Assembly: GCA_964370855.1 (NCBI GenBank)
Contig: CAYJMF010000064.1
Span: forward strand, 1 to 28,391
Length of the DNA stretch: 28,391 nt
Origin: JAKLKS01 sp964370855
GTDB taxonomy: Bacteria > Planctomycetota > JAJSAM01 > JAKLKS01
Direction: 5' to 3'
A model generated the notes under the pieces. The model was not told where the DNA came from. It searched no databases and was given only the letters and a program-made list of their open reading frames with translations. Shown here piece by piece: positions 7,021-15,357 of the stretch (position 1 is the stretch's first letter; every line of letters starts with the position of its first letter). A program made the position numbers and the translations under genes.

Positions 7021-7446
7021 TCAGGACTTCGGCGGCTCGAAGTCAGCGAAGGTGTCCTTCATCCCGTAGATGGACTCCGTTCCGCACCGGCCGCACTTCG
7101 CGTTCGTCCAGCCGAGCAACGGTGACCCCGAGAACTTGCACCACGTCACCGTGCCCCCGTCCGAGTACGGGGCTCCGCACTCCGTGCATGACTGCGCGCG
7201 CACAGCGTCTTCGTGAAGCGCCTTCTCCTCGCGGTCGAGTTTTCTACCGCGGCGAATGGACAGCCAGACTCCCAGGACAACCAGGCCGACCATCAGCCCG
7301 ATGAGTAGCAGAGGATGTAGCTTCAGGACGTAGATGCCGATCCATGGCAGGCAGGCGGCCAGGACAACGCAGACACTCGCGGCGGGCCCGCACCCCCGCC
7401 GCTCGCCCCTGCACTCCGGACCGTGCCCCTCGTCGTAGGTGGTCAC
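7021..7446 (-). CDS. Membrane protein with C-terminal zinc ribbon
   Basis: A 141-residue hypothetical protein. Two adjacent hydrophobic segments (about 23-42 and 44-63) form a hairpin, followed by a basic RRGRK stretch that should remain cytoplasmic. The C-terminal half carries CTECGAPYSDGG, a WCKF site and CGRCG, six cysteines arranged as a zinc ribbon. The start codon is GTG and the SD is weak. It belongs to a minus-strand run of small proteins between the recombinase region and the scaffold gap. No specific family is recognised; membrane topology and zinc binding are read from the sequence only. Confidence 0.6.
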   Translation of the reverse strand: MTTYDEGHGPECRGERRGCGPAASVCVVLAACLPWIGIYVLKLHPLLLIGLMVGLVVLGVWLSIRRGRKLDREEKALHEDAVRAQSCTECGAPYSDGGTVTWCKFSGSPLLGWTNAKCGRCGTESIYGMKDTFADFEPPKS

Positions 7447-7548
7447 GCAGGACCTACGGACCGCCTCGCACGGGGAGGACCGACTTGTCGAAGAGGAACG
7501 CTCCCCCCTTCGACCGAAACGCCTCGCCCAGGAGCAGCCGCGTACGAC

Positions 7549-8097
7549 TCACCCATCGTCCCCGATGGCATCTTGCTCCAGCGACACTTCTGCGGCCCCA
7601 GCCGCGCGGAACAACCAAGTGAACGCTCCCCAGGGGAACGGCCAACCCTCGACCTCAATGGCAACGAGGAGCTTGCTGTCGGTGACCACAACCGCATCCC
7701 ACCAGTACCACGCCCTTTGGTCAGGGTTCATCCAATAGAGCCAGTTCCTCAGGGACCACTTCTTGTCGCGCTCTTCCTCTTCCTTCTCCCTCATCGAGAG
7801 CTTCTTCCATCGGGCAAGCCAGGCGTCTGCCTCAGCCTTCGTCCTCTCCTTCGCGCACTGGTCCAGGAACCATTTCGGCAGGACTCGCCTCCAATGCTCC
7901 TCCGTAGGCCAATCACCGCGCGACTCCGCGTTGACGATGCGCAGACTCTCGCGGACCTTCTCTAGAGTGGCCACAGCACTCGGTGTTGAAGTGCGTACTA
8001 CGAAGCGCGCTTTGCCCACACCTCTCGGGGAGGTGTCAGCCCCCCCGCCCTCAAGTCGAATTGCTTCGCGCATCAAGGCAGCATCCATGTCTGTCAT
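7549..8097 (-). CDS. Hypothetical protein, charged, Trp-rich C-terminus
   Basis: A 182-residue protein without signal peptide or membrane segment. GGAGG lies 10 nt upstream of the ATG at 8097 and inside the preceding frame, indicating translational coupling. Residues 85-125 are a very charged helix (KAEADAWLARWKKLSMREKEEEERDKK region). The end is aromatic (WYWWDAVVVTDSKLLVAIEV, then WPFPWGAFTWLF), like a small mixed alpha/beta domain. I do not recognise the family. An immunity-protein-like role is conceivable, because orphan genes with this look accompany mobile elements, but nothing here shows it. Confidence 0.6.
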   Translation of the reverse strand: MTDMDAALMREAIRLEGGGADTSPRGVGKARFVVRTSTPSAVATLEKVRESLRIVNAESRGDWPTEEHWRRVLPKWFLDQCAKERTKAEADAWLARWKKLSMREKEEEERDKKWSLRNWLYWMNPDQRAWYWWDAVVVTDSKLLVAIEVEGWPFPWGAFTWLFRAAGAAEVSLEQDAIGDDG

Positions 8098-8099
8098 GG

Positions 8100-8225
8100 C
8101 TATCGAACCTCCACGCCGCTGTGCATCCGGACGCGCAGCTCACACCAGCTGGCGGCCTCCCGAAGGGCCACCAAGAACTCCGGCGGCGCTGACTGCATGG
8201 GCGGCGAGTCTACCCGTACCGCCAC
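8100..8225 (-). CDS. Short frame, probable C-terminal part of the frameshifted CPCC protein
   Basis: A frame ending at 8100 encodes about 41 residues from a GTG at 8225, with plausible protein-like content (VRVDSPPMQ, then PPEFLVALREAASWCELRVRM). It carries the SD for the gene that starts at 8097. It lies in the +1 frame relative to the CPCC protein and begins just where that protein stops looking coding, so the two may be one gene split by an indel. As an independent gene it would be very short. Confidence 0.35.
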   Translation of the reverse strand: MAVRVDSPPMQSAPPEFLVALREAASWCELRVRMHSGVEVR

Positions 8226-8418
8226 GCTTCCACCCCACCGGCTTCCAATCCGCCCACCTCGGCCCGAACGCGTACGCCTGGACATCCTCCTTCGGAACCC
8301 ACGTCCGCACCCACTCCTGGTCGAACTGGCTGTGGTTGTAGGGCTCCTCGCAGCAGGGGCAGACGACGTGCCCGGCCTCCTCGTCGTGGGCCCGGTCCCC
8401 CCCGAACGGCTGGACCAT
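8140..8418 (-). CDS. CPCC-motif small protein, probably frameshifted
   Basis: A 92-codon frame. Residues 1-67 look like a genuine protein with an acidic start, a VVCPCCEEPYNHSQFD motif (three cysteines, likely metal-binding), then tryptophan-rich sequence with PRWADWKPVGWKRGG. After about residue 67 the frame turns into Ala/Gly-rich nonsense, while the +1 frame (8100-8225) becomes protein-like. A one-base indel near 8215-8230 would join them into roughly a 105-residue protein. The SD GGGGAGG sits only 3 nt before ATG 8418, rather close. It heads the small-protein run on the minus strand and is divergent from the membrane protein at 8519. Confidence 0.5.
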   Translation of the reverse strand: MVQPFGGDRAHDEEAGHVVCPCCEEPYNHSQFDQEWVRTWVPKEDVQAYAFGPRWADWKPVGWKRGGTGRLAAHAVSAAGVLGGPSGGRQLV

Positions 8419-8518
8419 CCGCCTCCCCGAGAGGGCCGAGGCGACCGTCAGGAGGGCCTGTATCAAGTCCCTTGGAGGCGACGGCGAGGACCGCAGCGCC
8501 CGCCGAAGGCGGAGTACG

Positions 8519-8836
8519 ATGGAGCCCGTGACCTTCTTGGACATCGTCGGCTGGATTGTGGCCCCCATCCTCGCGCTCGCTTGGCTCCCGATTGCCGCTT
8601 GCAACCTCTGGTACGCCTTCCGCTCCATCGTGCGGAACGACACGAGCAGCCCATCCCCGATGCCGCTGATGGGGTCCGTCGTCGGGGTCATGATCGCTTG
8701 CTTCATCCCGGGACTCGCCGGTAGGGACCGACTCCTCGTCGGGGTCGCCTGCTTCCTTCTCAGCGACGGGCCCCTTGTCCTCGAAGGACTTCTCGGGCCC
8801 GTGGCCCGCAGACTCCACAAGCGCCCGCCGACGTAG
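8519..8836 (+). CDS. Small integral membrane protein
   Basis: A 105-residue protein with three predicted membrane segments at about 8-31, 49-68 and 70-92, with short polar links and a basic end (ARRLHKRPPT) that would sit in the cytoplasm. An SD-like AAGGCGGAG precedes the ATG. The start of the minus-strand CPCC gene lies 100 nt away, so the two are divergent. The competing minus-strand frame across this interval is Arg/Ser-rich and has no protein character. The gene ends 24 nt before the poly-G tract at the scaffold gap. Family unknown. Confidence 0.6.
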   Translation: MEPVTFLDIVGWIVAPILALAWLPIAACNLWYAFRSIVRNDTSSPSPMPLMGSVVGVMIACFIPGLAGRDRLLVGVACFLLSDGPLVLEGLLGPVARRLHKRPPT

Positions 8837-8860
8837 CCCGTGACGTGCAGGTGCCTCCGC

Positions 8861-8939
8861 GGGGGGGGGGGGGGGGGGGGGGGGCGGCGGCGCGCCCCCC
8901 CCCCCCCCCCGCGGGCGGGGGGGGGCCGGNNNNNNNNNN
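8861..8939. other. Poly-G/poly-C tract and 10-N scaffold gap
   Basis: Twenty-four G at 8861-8884, sixteen C at 8895-8910, more G at 8917-8925, then N at 8930-8939. This is a scaffold join with poor flanking sequence; the true distance between the two sides is unknown and the homopolymers are probably not genomic. Confidence 0.9.
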
Positions 8940-8940
8940 C

Positions 8941-9141
8941 TTAGCCCGTCCCGGGCTGGTGCCGCCGCGGGCCGGGCCTGGCGGCGCGGGCCCGCGGACG
9001 AGCCGGACGACTTACGAGGGCGCTGTCGGGCCGCAGAACGCGGCGGAGGGCCATCCGGCGGACCGCCCGCCAACTCGCAAGGCCCAGCTCCCGGAGGTCA
9101 TGGAAGACCGCCCGCACCTCGGGCGGCGGGAAGAGGAACAA
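8941..9141 (-). CDS. Possible small or truncated basic protein beside the gap
   Basis: A minus-strand frame is open from about 9183 to a TAA at 8941. The first usable start is TTG at 9141 (66 residues). Its content is protein-like for 50 or so residues (FPPPEVRAVFHDLRELGLAS, then WRAVRRMALRRVLR), and this quality continues upstream of the TTG (WYPFTARLREL), where no start codon exists. An AAAGGAGG SD-like sequence lies at 9173-9180, about 31 nt before the TTG. It could be a real small gene with a wrongly sequenced start, or a decayed fragment. No family recognised. Confidence 0.3.
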   Translation of the reverse strand: MFLFPPPEVRAVFHDLRELGLASWRAVRRMALRRVLRPDSALVSRPARPRARAARPGPRRHQPGTG

Positions 9142-9172
9142 CTCCCGCAGTCGCGCGGTGAAGGGGTACCAA

Positions 9173-9334
9173 CCTCCTTTCCCCTATGGGAAGGAGCTCC
9201 CGCCATAGGGGAACGCGACCCTCCCTTGCACGCGCAGCGTGCACTGGCGGCCACTGGAATGCACCCCCGGGCATTCGCACGATAGCATCGCTTGCTATCA
9301 TCAAGGGCGGAGCCGGGACGGCCTCCCATAGGGG
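9173..9334 (-). promoter_or_regulatory. Cluster of hairpins with mutually exclusive stems around an SD
   Basis: On the minus strand, CCCCTATGG (9211-9203) can pair with CCATAGGGG (9189-9181). Alternatively CTCCTTCCC (9196-9188) can pair with GGGAAAGGAG (9183-9174), which would bury the SD-like AAAGGAGG. Both stems use 9181-9189, so only one can form. A further CCCCTATGG copy lies at 9334-9326. Upstream in the same transcript come three more perfect hairpins: GATAGCA/TGCTATC (9281-9299), GAATGC/GCATTC (9257-9276) and TGCACGC/GCGTGCA (9227-9243). The arrangement resembles a translational switch, but no known riboswitch class is recognised. Confidence 0.4.
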
Positions 9335-9536
9335 ACGGGTCGGTTGTCGCCCACTGTCGCACCGTTGCGGTCGCGTTCAAGACCACCGGCACGGGTTCAA
9401 CGGGAGGCGGCGCCCCATCCTGCCGACGGGGGCCAGGTTGCAGATGATGGCCACGCCGGGGAGTGTTCCGTGCGTGTCGCAGCCTCGGCGCCCACTATCA
9501 CGGGAGCTATCAGGATCCCCTCGCCTCCCCACCGCC

Positions 9537-9542
9537 TAGAAT
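9537..9542 (+). promoter_or_regulatory. -10-like box TAGAAT, leaderless start
   Basis: TAGAAT ends 6 nt before the ATG at 9549. The intervening GGGCAA holds no SD, so transcription probably begins at or next to the start codon. Confidence 0.5.
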
Positions 9543-9548
9543 GGGCAA

Positions 9549-11089
9549 ATGGCCAACCGCGGGCGAACCGCAGCCTTTGGGGGAGTAGCCCTTCTCGCGC
9601 TGGTGGTCTTCCTCGTCCTGCCAGGGGCCCCCCCGGAGGAACCCGGCCCCCACGAAGGGGGGCCACCGGACCACGCCACAAGACCAGCGACCGGGCCGCC
9701 AGCCGAACAAGAGGAACCTCCACCCCCGGAACCCCGCCCCGCGGTGGAGCCTGGCCCGCCGCCCCCCGGACCCCCGACGTCTCCGGCGGTGCGGGGACGG
9801 GTCCTGGGAGCGGATGGCCTGCCCCTCGAGGGGGTCACCGTCGAGTCCACCGAGGGGATCCGGGCCTGGACGGACGCCGACGGCCGCTTTGTTCTCAGCC
9901 AGCCAGCGGGAAGGACGAGGCTGACCGCCTTCCATCCGGGGCAGGTTCCTGGTTCGGTCGAACTGGGTGTCCCCTCCGAGGGGATCGAGATCCGGATGGA
10001 AGCGGGATACGCGGTCTCTGGACGGGTCTCCTTCCCCGACGGCTCCCCCGTTCCCGGGATGAGGATCCAGGTCAAGGATGGTCGGGACCGCACCGCCTCG
10101 GACGAGACGGGACGGTACGTCCTCTCCGGGCTGGACCAGGGCCCCGTGACCGTCTGGAGTTTCGATGCGGGCCAGGAACGGGCCGTCGAAGCCGGCGATA
10201 CGGACGTGGACTTCGTCATGGAGAAGCACGTTGTCCGCATCCACATCGTGGACGAGGAGGGGAATGACGTCCTCGAAGGCAGGTTCAGCTTCAACGGCGA
10301 AGGTGGCGGCTCGCACATGGGTGGAGGCGGTGGGCTGGACTCCCTCGATGGCGTCCTGACCATCTGCCCCCGGACGGGCATGCGGCTCCTCTACTCCATC
10401 AAGTCCCCGGGGAAGGCGCAGAAGGCCGGGGAGTTCCTGGTGGAAGGGGACCCCGCGCTCCACGACATCACCGTCGTCCTATCGGAACCGGGAGTGCCCG
10501 GGACCCTGAGTCTCTTCGTCGTGGACGACGGAGGAAAGTCCCCGAAGGCGATCACGGTGACAATCGAGGACACCGGCGGCGGGCTGATTGAGGGGTTCTA
10601 CAAGGAGAAGGTGGAACTCGACGCCGGGGGGCGCTGCAGGCTGGAGAATCTACAAGCCGGGACGTACCGGCTCAAGGTCGAGAGCCACGGGAAGCCATGG
10701 GACATGACGGCCTTCGGGATCTCCACCGAGAAGGAGGTCCAGGTGGACTCCGGGAAGGAGATCCCTGTGGAGTTCCTCCTCCACTCGGGAGGCTGGCTGC
10801 GGGTCACCGTCCGCGACCTGCACGGGACGATCGTCGTGCCTGGCACCGTACGTCTCCGGGACGAACAGGGGGAGTTCGTCGGGGCGGCTTCTGGGGGGAG
10901 TCGAAGGAAGGGGAGTGGTCGTGGCCCTCGGAGACGGCCGGCCCGGTGGTCCATGGGAGTCCCCTGGCTCCAGGACGCTATACCGTCGAGGTCGTACGTC
11001 CGCCGGAGAACCAGGAGGTCCTCGGGACCAACACGGTCATCGTCGCCCCGAAGACCATCGTGGACGTGGAGGTCCGGCTGACGAAGTAG
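9549..11089 (+). CDS. Membrane-anchored CarboxypepD_reg repeat protein with a frameshift
   Basis: About 513 residues once a frameshift is repaired. Residues 8-26 are a signal anchor, followed by a Pro/Glu-rich stalk to about 80. Then come four or five Ig-like carboxypeptidase-regulatory-type units with the GRVLGADGLPLEGVTVES, DADGRFVLS and AGTYRLKVES style of motif. From 10881 the original frame degenerates into Arg/Ser-rich sequence, while the neighbouring frame continues convincingly (APGRYTVEVVRPPENQEV) to a TAG at 11087. Adding one G to the GGGG run at 10881-10884 joins them. Either a sequencing error or a real mutation truncating the last domain. Such exported proteins are common in planctomycete-like genomes; the function is unknown. 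Confidence 0.8.
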
Positions 11090-11104
11090 GTCCGGCGGGC
11101 GCGG

Positions 11105-11284
11105 TCAGCGGGATTCCCCGAGCAGGACATGGGCGGTCGTCTCGCCGGAGACCAGCCTGTCCACCACCACACACTGGCGATTGAAGTCGAGTCCCCCGCC
11201 CTGCTCCGCGCCAAGACACTCTCGACCTTCTGTTCGAGCTCTCGACAGCAGAGGGTGGAAAGACCGTCCCTTGACCCCGGCACC
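11105..11284 (-). pseudogene. Possible remnant of a protein-coding 3' end
   Basis: In this 312-nt interval between convergent genes, a minus-strand frame ending in TGA (11105-11107) has strikingly protein-like content at its end (DFNRQCVVVDRLVSGETTAH followed by VLLGESR). It is closed upstream near 11285 by an in-frame stop and has no credible start codon or SD. This looks like the tail of a lost or disrupted gene. The family is not recognised, and chance cannot be excluded. Confidence 0.25.
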
Positions 11285-11401
11285 TGATCACCAGCGAAAC
11301 TTCCCAGAAGCATCCACTCGGGCCGAGCCGCCATCAGACCTGGAATTGAAGGGTGCCCTAGGTCTCTGATGGAGCCCGAGTTGTCCTCAGGATGCGGTAT
11401 C

Positions 11402-14400
11402 TCACTCCGGCTTCACCGTGATCCGCAGGTCCTTGGCCGGGACGTCGAACTCGCCGAGTTCGACGTGGCCTTCCCCGAAGAAGACCCCCAACTGGACTCT
11501 CCCGCGGGCGAGTCCCTTCACGAGAAAGGTCCCGTCACCGTAGGACTCGCCCCAGCAGTGGTTGTCGAATGGCTCGTCCTGCCTGGCCGTGAGGGACCGG
11601 GCCTTCACGGGCTTCCCGTCGGCATCCACCAGGACTCCGGAAACCGTGAAACCGGGTTCGAGCAGGATCTCGACGCCGGCGTCCCCGGGCTTGAAGGTGC
11701 CGGATGCGCGCGTGGGGGCGAAGTCGGAGCCATCGCCTCCCCCCACGATGACGTACTCGGAGCCTTCCAACCCCGTGATTCGGAAACCTCCGTCCTTCGC
11801 CGTCTTGCTCCGGGAGCGGTCACCACGGCTGCTCCCGCCTCCACTGGCCTTCGCCTCCACGTGGATTCCCTCGGGTGCCGGGCGGCCATCGGGAAGAAGG
11901 AGACGGCCGGAAATCGCCGAGCCCTTGGTCAGACGGAGGACCACCCCTTTCGCTCCGGGCTCCAACCCTCTTGCCGCGCCGTCCGTCAGCCCCTCGAAAC
12001 CGTCCGCATGGATGTCGTAGGTTCTTCCCGGGGCGAGTGCGGGGGTGATGAAACCGCCGTCCTTGTCCACGGTGGCGTAGAGCCTGACGAAGGCTTCGCC
12101 CTCCTCCTGCCTGGACGGGTAGATCCGCAACATCCCGAATTCGACGGGCGGGTTCCCGTCCTCGTCCATGACCTTCCCCGAGATGGGCAGTCCCCGGGCA
12201 ATCCTGACGACCAGTCCATCCGTTCCCGCTGGGACCTCCGGAACCACGGTCTCGGCGAAGGGGCTCGGGGTCTCATGACGGGATGCGAGCGATCCGCGCC
12301 CCGCATTGAAGGTCAACTCGTAGGTCCCCGCGGGAAGACCCGGGATTCGGAAGGTCCCGTCGGTCTCCGAACTCGACTCCGTGCTCCTCTTGCGCGCGAA
12401 CCTGCCGTCCTCGTCGATGGGGACCACCTCGATCGGAAGCGACTCCAGGATGGGCTTGCCGTCCGTGTCCACGAGGCTTCCCGAGATCGAGAGCCCGGTC
12501 TCAAGCTGAAGCCGGAGGTCCTCCGTCCCCGCCTTCACTCCCTTGACTTCCAGAGGCGTGTACGCGGGGGCGGATGCCTCCCGGTCCCCCGACTTCCCGA
12601 TGGAGACGGTGTAGGTTCCCGACGCCAGGTTGACCACGGAGAACCTGCCTTCCCCATCGCTTGTCGCGCTGTGGGGCCGCTTCCCTTCGAGGAAGTCGAG
12701 AATGGCTTCCCGCCTGGCCCCGGGCTCCTTGACGAGAATCTCGACCCCGGAGACTCCCTTGCCGGTGGCGGCGTCCACGACGATCCCGGCAATCCGTCGC
12801 CCCTCTTCCAGCGTGAGGACGACGTCCGTCGTCCCCGTCTCCACCGCCATCCTGACCTCGGGTCGTCCCGCGCTTCGTACGATGAGTTCAACGGGACCCT
12901 CCGCAAGGTCGGTCAGGGCGAACCGCCCATCGGCTCCGGTCACCTGCCGGAGATCGTCATCCGTCTTGAAACTCCTCGGGTGGGCATCCAGGAAGACCTC
13001 GGCACCTGCAACGGGCTCCCCCGCTTCATCGACGACCGTCCCCCCCAGCGAGCGCCCCGGGCCGAGGACGATCTCGATCCCCGAGACGATGCCGGTCTTC
13101 TCCACGGTAACCGAGGGGACGACGGTCGGACTGCAGCCGCGCGCGAACGCCACGATGCCGTGCTCGGATGGGTAGACGTCCTCGAACGTGAACGAACCGT
13201 CCGGCTCGGGAATGCACACGCTGCCGATCCATGTGGCCGTCAACATCTGCCAGGGCATCGTCGTGTGGTCCAGATTCCCCATCACCAGGTGGAGCCTGGG
13301 ATCGACAAGCGGGGATCCGTCCCTGGTCCTTACCGTCCCCGTGATGGCATTGGTCGCCCCTACCGTCACGTCGACGTCTCGAACCGTGGCGCCCCGGTCG
13401 ATGTCGAACGCCGCCGATTCGCCCTCCTCCCGGGGGCCCCGGACGGACACCACCAGGGACTTCCCCGGGCCCACGCCTTCCACCCGGAACTTCCCCTCCC
13501 CATCGGTGGCCGGCCCCTCCGCCTCCATGTCGTAGGTGTCCTTCTTCTTGATCCAGACCGTGAAGCCGACCCGGGGCTCGCCTTTTGCGTTCCGGACGGT
13601 GCCCTCCACGACGCCGGCGGCCGAGAGCACGAAGTCCCTGGTCACTTCCACTCCCTCGACGACCTCCACCGTCCTGGAAGGCGCCACCGGCTCCTCCTCC
13701 CCGGCACCCGCGGTGTCCCCTGGTCCGTCAGCGAGCAGGTAGCCTGGCGAGGTGATGGACATGGTTCCCTTCCCGGGGAAGCAAGGACCGAGGAGGTAAG
13801 TTCCATCCTCTCTCGTCCGGGTCACCGAGGTACCCTCGAGGAGGCGGAGGATGTCGTCCATGCTGTCCCGACTCGCCCTCAACCTCACATCCACGCCGGG
13901 CAACGGGGTTCCCTCGATGTCCTTCACCGTTCCACGCACGGTTCCCCCCCGGTGGAGGCGCACCTCCCTGTCGAGGACCTTTCCCGGACCCAGGGATTCG
14001 AACGCCTCCAATCCGTCGATCTCGGCGGGGAGATAGCCGACGGCGCGAACACGGGCACTGGCCCTCGCCCCGCAGGGGAACCCGCGGACTTCGAACTCCC
14101 CGCCGGGCCCCGACACGGCCGGTGCCGAAGCCGGCCCGTCTCCCCACCCGCGCTGAAACACCTCGGCGTGAATCCGGGCTCCGGCCACCGCCGCTCCGCC
14201 GGACCCCTCCACGATGCGTCCCTTGAGAGTGATCCCCTCCCCCTGCATCTCCCCCTTCTCGAGTGCGATGTCGAGGACAGCCAGGTCCGGGATCATCACC
14301 TTCGTCACCCGCCGGATGCACCCACTCGGTGGTCTCACGAGAATGTCGATCGATGACTCCGTGAGCCCCTCGATGCGATAGCGGCCATCGGGGCCCGAGA

Positions 14401-15286
14401 CCCCCCGAAGTTCGCGAAAGCTCCCCGGCAGGTGCCAACCGGTGGTGCGCGCCAGGACATCCACGCCGGGGGCCGGCAGGCCCCCCGCCTCACGGACCGT
14501 CCCCGTGAGGGAATGTGCGGGCATGAGGTGAATCCGCATGGGCTCCAGGGACTCTCCATCGCGGAAGGAGGTCCCTGCCTCGGCGGCGGCGAAGCCCGGG
14601 CACTCGACTCTCACGATCCAGACTCCAGGAGGCGTCTCTCGGAACAGCGCTCGACCCGCGGCGTCCGTAGTCGAGGTTCCCATGGGGGCCGCGGGTTGCT
14701 CCGCACCGGGCCCGTCCACTTCCTCCTGGTCATCATCCCGATCCGGGAATCGTCGATGCAGGGTGGCGACGATCCCCACGGCGGGCTGCACGGCACCCCT
14801 GGTGACGATGACTTCGAGGGTGGCGCCCGTCCCGAGTTCCAGATCACCGAGGTCCAGGATTCCGCTCCAGGGGATTCGCAGGTCCCGTATCCGAGCGGAG
14901 AGCAGTCCGATCGATGATGCGGTCAGGGTGAAGGGGCTCTCCACCCGAAGTCCCTCGACGCGGAAGTACCCCCGGCCCGCGGTTCGAATGACGACCGGCG
15001 CCACCCCGGTGAAGGACACCGCCACTTCCCCGGACACCGGATGTGTCGCCGCGCCACGAACCAGGCGGCCTGTGACGAGTCCGGTCCCACCCGGGGACGG
15101 TGCCCTGGCCTTCCCCTCGGTGGGGGTGGACGGCGCCGGAGGTGCGGGCACTGCTGCGGGGAGTGGAGTCGTCGAGCCGGGCCCCGGCGCTGGAGCGGAG
15201 GCGGATCCGTAGAACCAGGCGGCGGCGCCCACGATGGTCAAGAAAGCGGCGGCGAGCCCCAACTGGATTGGTTTCGACAGGGCCAT
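11402..15286 (-). CDS. Giant membrane-anchored protein with about 13 CarboxypepD_reg-like domains
   Basis: A 1294-residue protein. Residues 7-26 are a hydrophobic anchor; 27-68 form an Ala/Pro/Ser stalk. From about 69 to the end I count 13 tandem units of 75-110 residues, each opening with a [SGT]-G-x-V-x-D-x-x-G-x-P-hydrophobic strand and containing DGxFRI..L.PGTY or close variants, the signature of transthyretin-like carboxypeptidase regulatory domains. The start at 15286 is set by GGAGGGAG a few nucleotides upstream; the open frame running on to 16018 is a shadow of the next gene. TACCAT lies 18 nt before the ATG. It has no enzymatic domain, so it is most likely a rod-like periplasmic or surface scaffold. 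It lies 71 nt downstream of the exported protein gene at 15358. Confidence 0.88.
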   Translation of the reverse strand: MALSKPIQLGLAAAFLTIVGAAAWFYGSASAPAPGPGSTTPLPAAVPAPPAPSTPTEGKARAPSPGGTGLVTGRLVRGAATHPVSGEVAVSFTGVAPVVIRTAGRGYFRVEGLRVESPFTLTASSIGLLSARIRDLRIPWSGILDLGDLELGTGATLEVIVTRGAVQPAVGIVATLHRRFPDRDDDQEEVDGPGAEQPAAPMGTSTTDAAGRALFRETPPGVWIVRVECPGFAAAEAGTSFRDGESLEPMRIHLMPAHSLTGTVREAGGLPAPGVDVLARTTGWHLPGSFRELRGVSGPDGRYRIEGLTESSIDILVRPPSGCIRRVTKVMIPDLAVLDIALEKGEMQGEGITLKGRIVEGSGGAAVAGARIHAEVFQRGWGDGPASAPAVSGPGGEFEVRGFPCGARASARVRAVGYLPAEIDGLEAFESLGPGKVLDREVRLHRGGTVRGTVKDIEGTPLPGVDVRLRASRDSMDDILRLLEGTSVTRTREDGTYLLGPCFPGKGTMSITSPGYLLADGPGDTAGAGEEEPVAPSRTVEVVEGVEVTRDFVLSAAGVVEGTVRNAKGEPRVGFTVWIKKKDTYDMEAEGPATDGEGKFRVEGVGPGKSLVVSVRGPREEGESAAFDIDRGATVRDVDVTVGATNAITGTVRTRDGSPLVDPRLHLVMGNLDHTTMPWQMLTATWIGSVCIPEPDGSFTFEDVYPSEHGIVAFARGCSPTVVPSVTVEKTGIVSGIEIVLGPGRSLGGTVVDEAGEPVAGAEVFLDAHPRSFKTDDDLRQVTGADGRFALTDLAEGPVELIVRSAGRPEVRMAVETGTTDVVLTLEEGRRIAGIVVDAATGKGVSGVEILVKEPGARREAILDFLEGKRPHSATSDGEGRFSVVNLASGTYTVSIGKSGDREASAPAYTPLEVKGVKAGTEDLRLQLETGLSISGSLVDTDGKPILESLPIEVVPIDEDGRFARKRSTESSSETDGTFRIPGLPAGTYELTFNAGRGSLASRHETPSPFAETVVPEVPAGTDGLVVRIARGLPISGKVMDEDGNPPVEFGMLRIYPSRQEEGEAFVRLYATVDKDGGFITPALAPGRTYDIHADGFEGLTDGAARGLEPGAKGVVLRLTKGSAISGRLLLPDGRPAPEGIHVEAKASGGGSSRGDRSRSKTAKDGGFRITGLEGSEYVIVGGGDGSDFAPTRASGTFKPGDAGVEILLEPGFTVSGVLVDADGKPVKARSLTARQDEPFDNHCWGESYGDGTFLVKGLARGRVQLGVFFGEGHVELGEFDVPAKDLRITVKPE

Positions 15287-15304
15287 GGGCTCCCTCCGCG
15301 GGCC

Positions 15305-15310
15305 ATGGTA
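15305..15310 (-). promoter_or_regulatory. -10-like box TACCAT upstream of the 13-domain protein
   Basis: TACCAT within CCGGGTACCATG, 18 nt before the ATG and ahead of its SD, so an mRNA leader of about 10 nt would include the SD. The same CCGGGTACCATG string occurs before the start of the neighbouring minus-strand gene at 16998. Confidence 0.35.
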
Positions 15311-15357
15311 CCCGGACGGGCCTGCCATGGAGGGTCGCGCTGGAACCGGACCCCGAC

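Noticed and set aside
8210..9073. Minus-strand frame crossing the N gap
   Set aside because: Contains unknown residues and homopolymer-encoded repeats; antisense to the membrane protein at 8519.
11118..11156. Intrinsic terminator between convergent genes
   Set aside because: Only a short GTCTC/GAGAC stem without a T tract.
11369..14356. 995-codon plus-strand frame
   Set aside because: Antisense to the 13-domain protein, which has clear repeat motifs; this frame has none.
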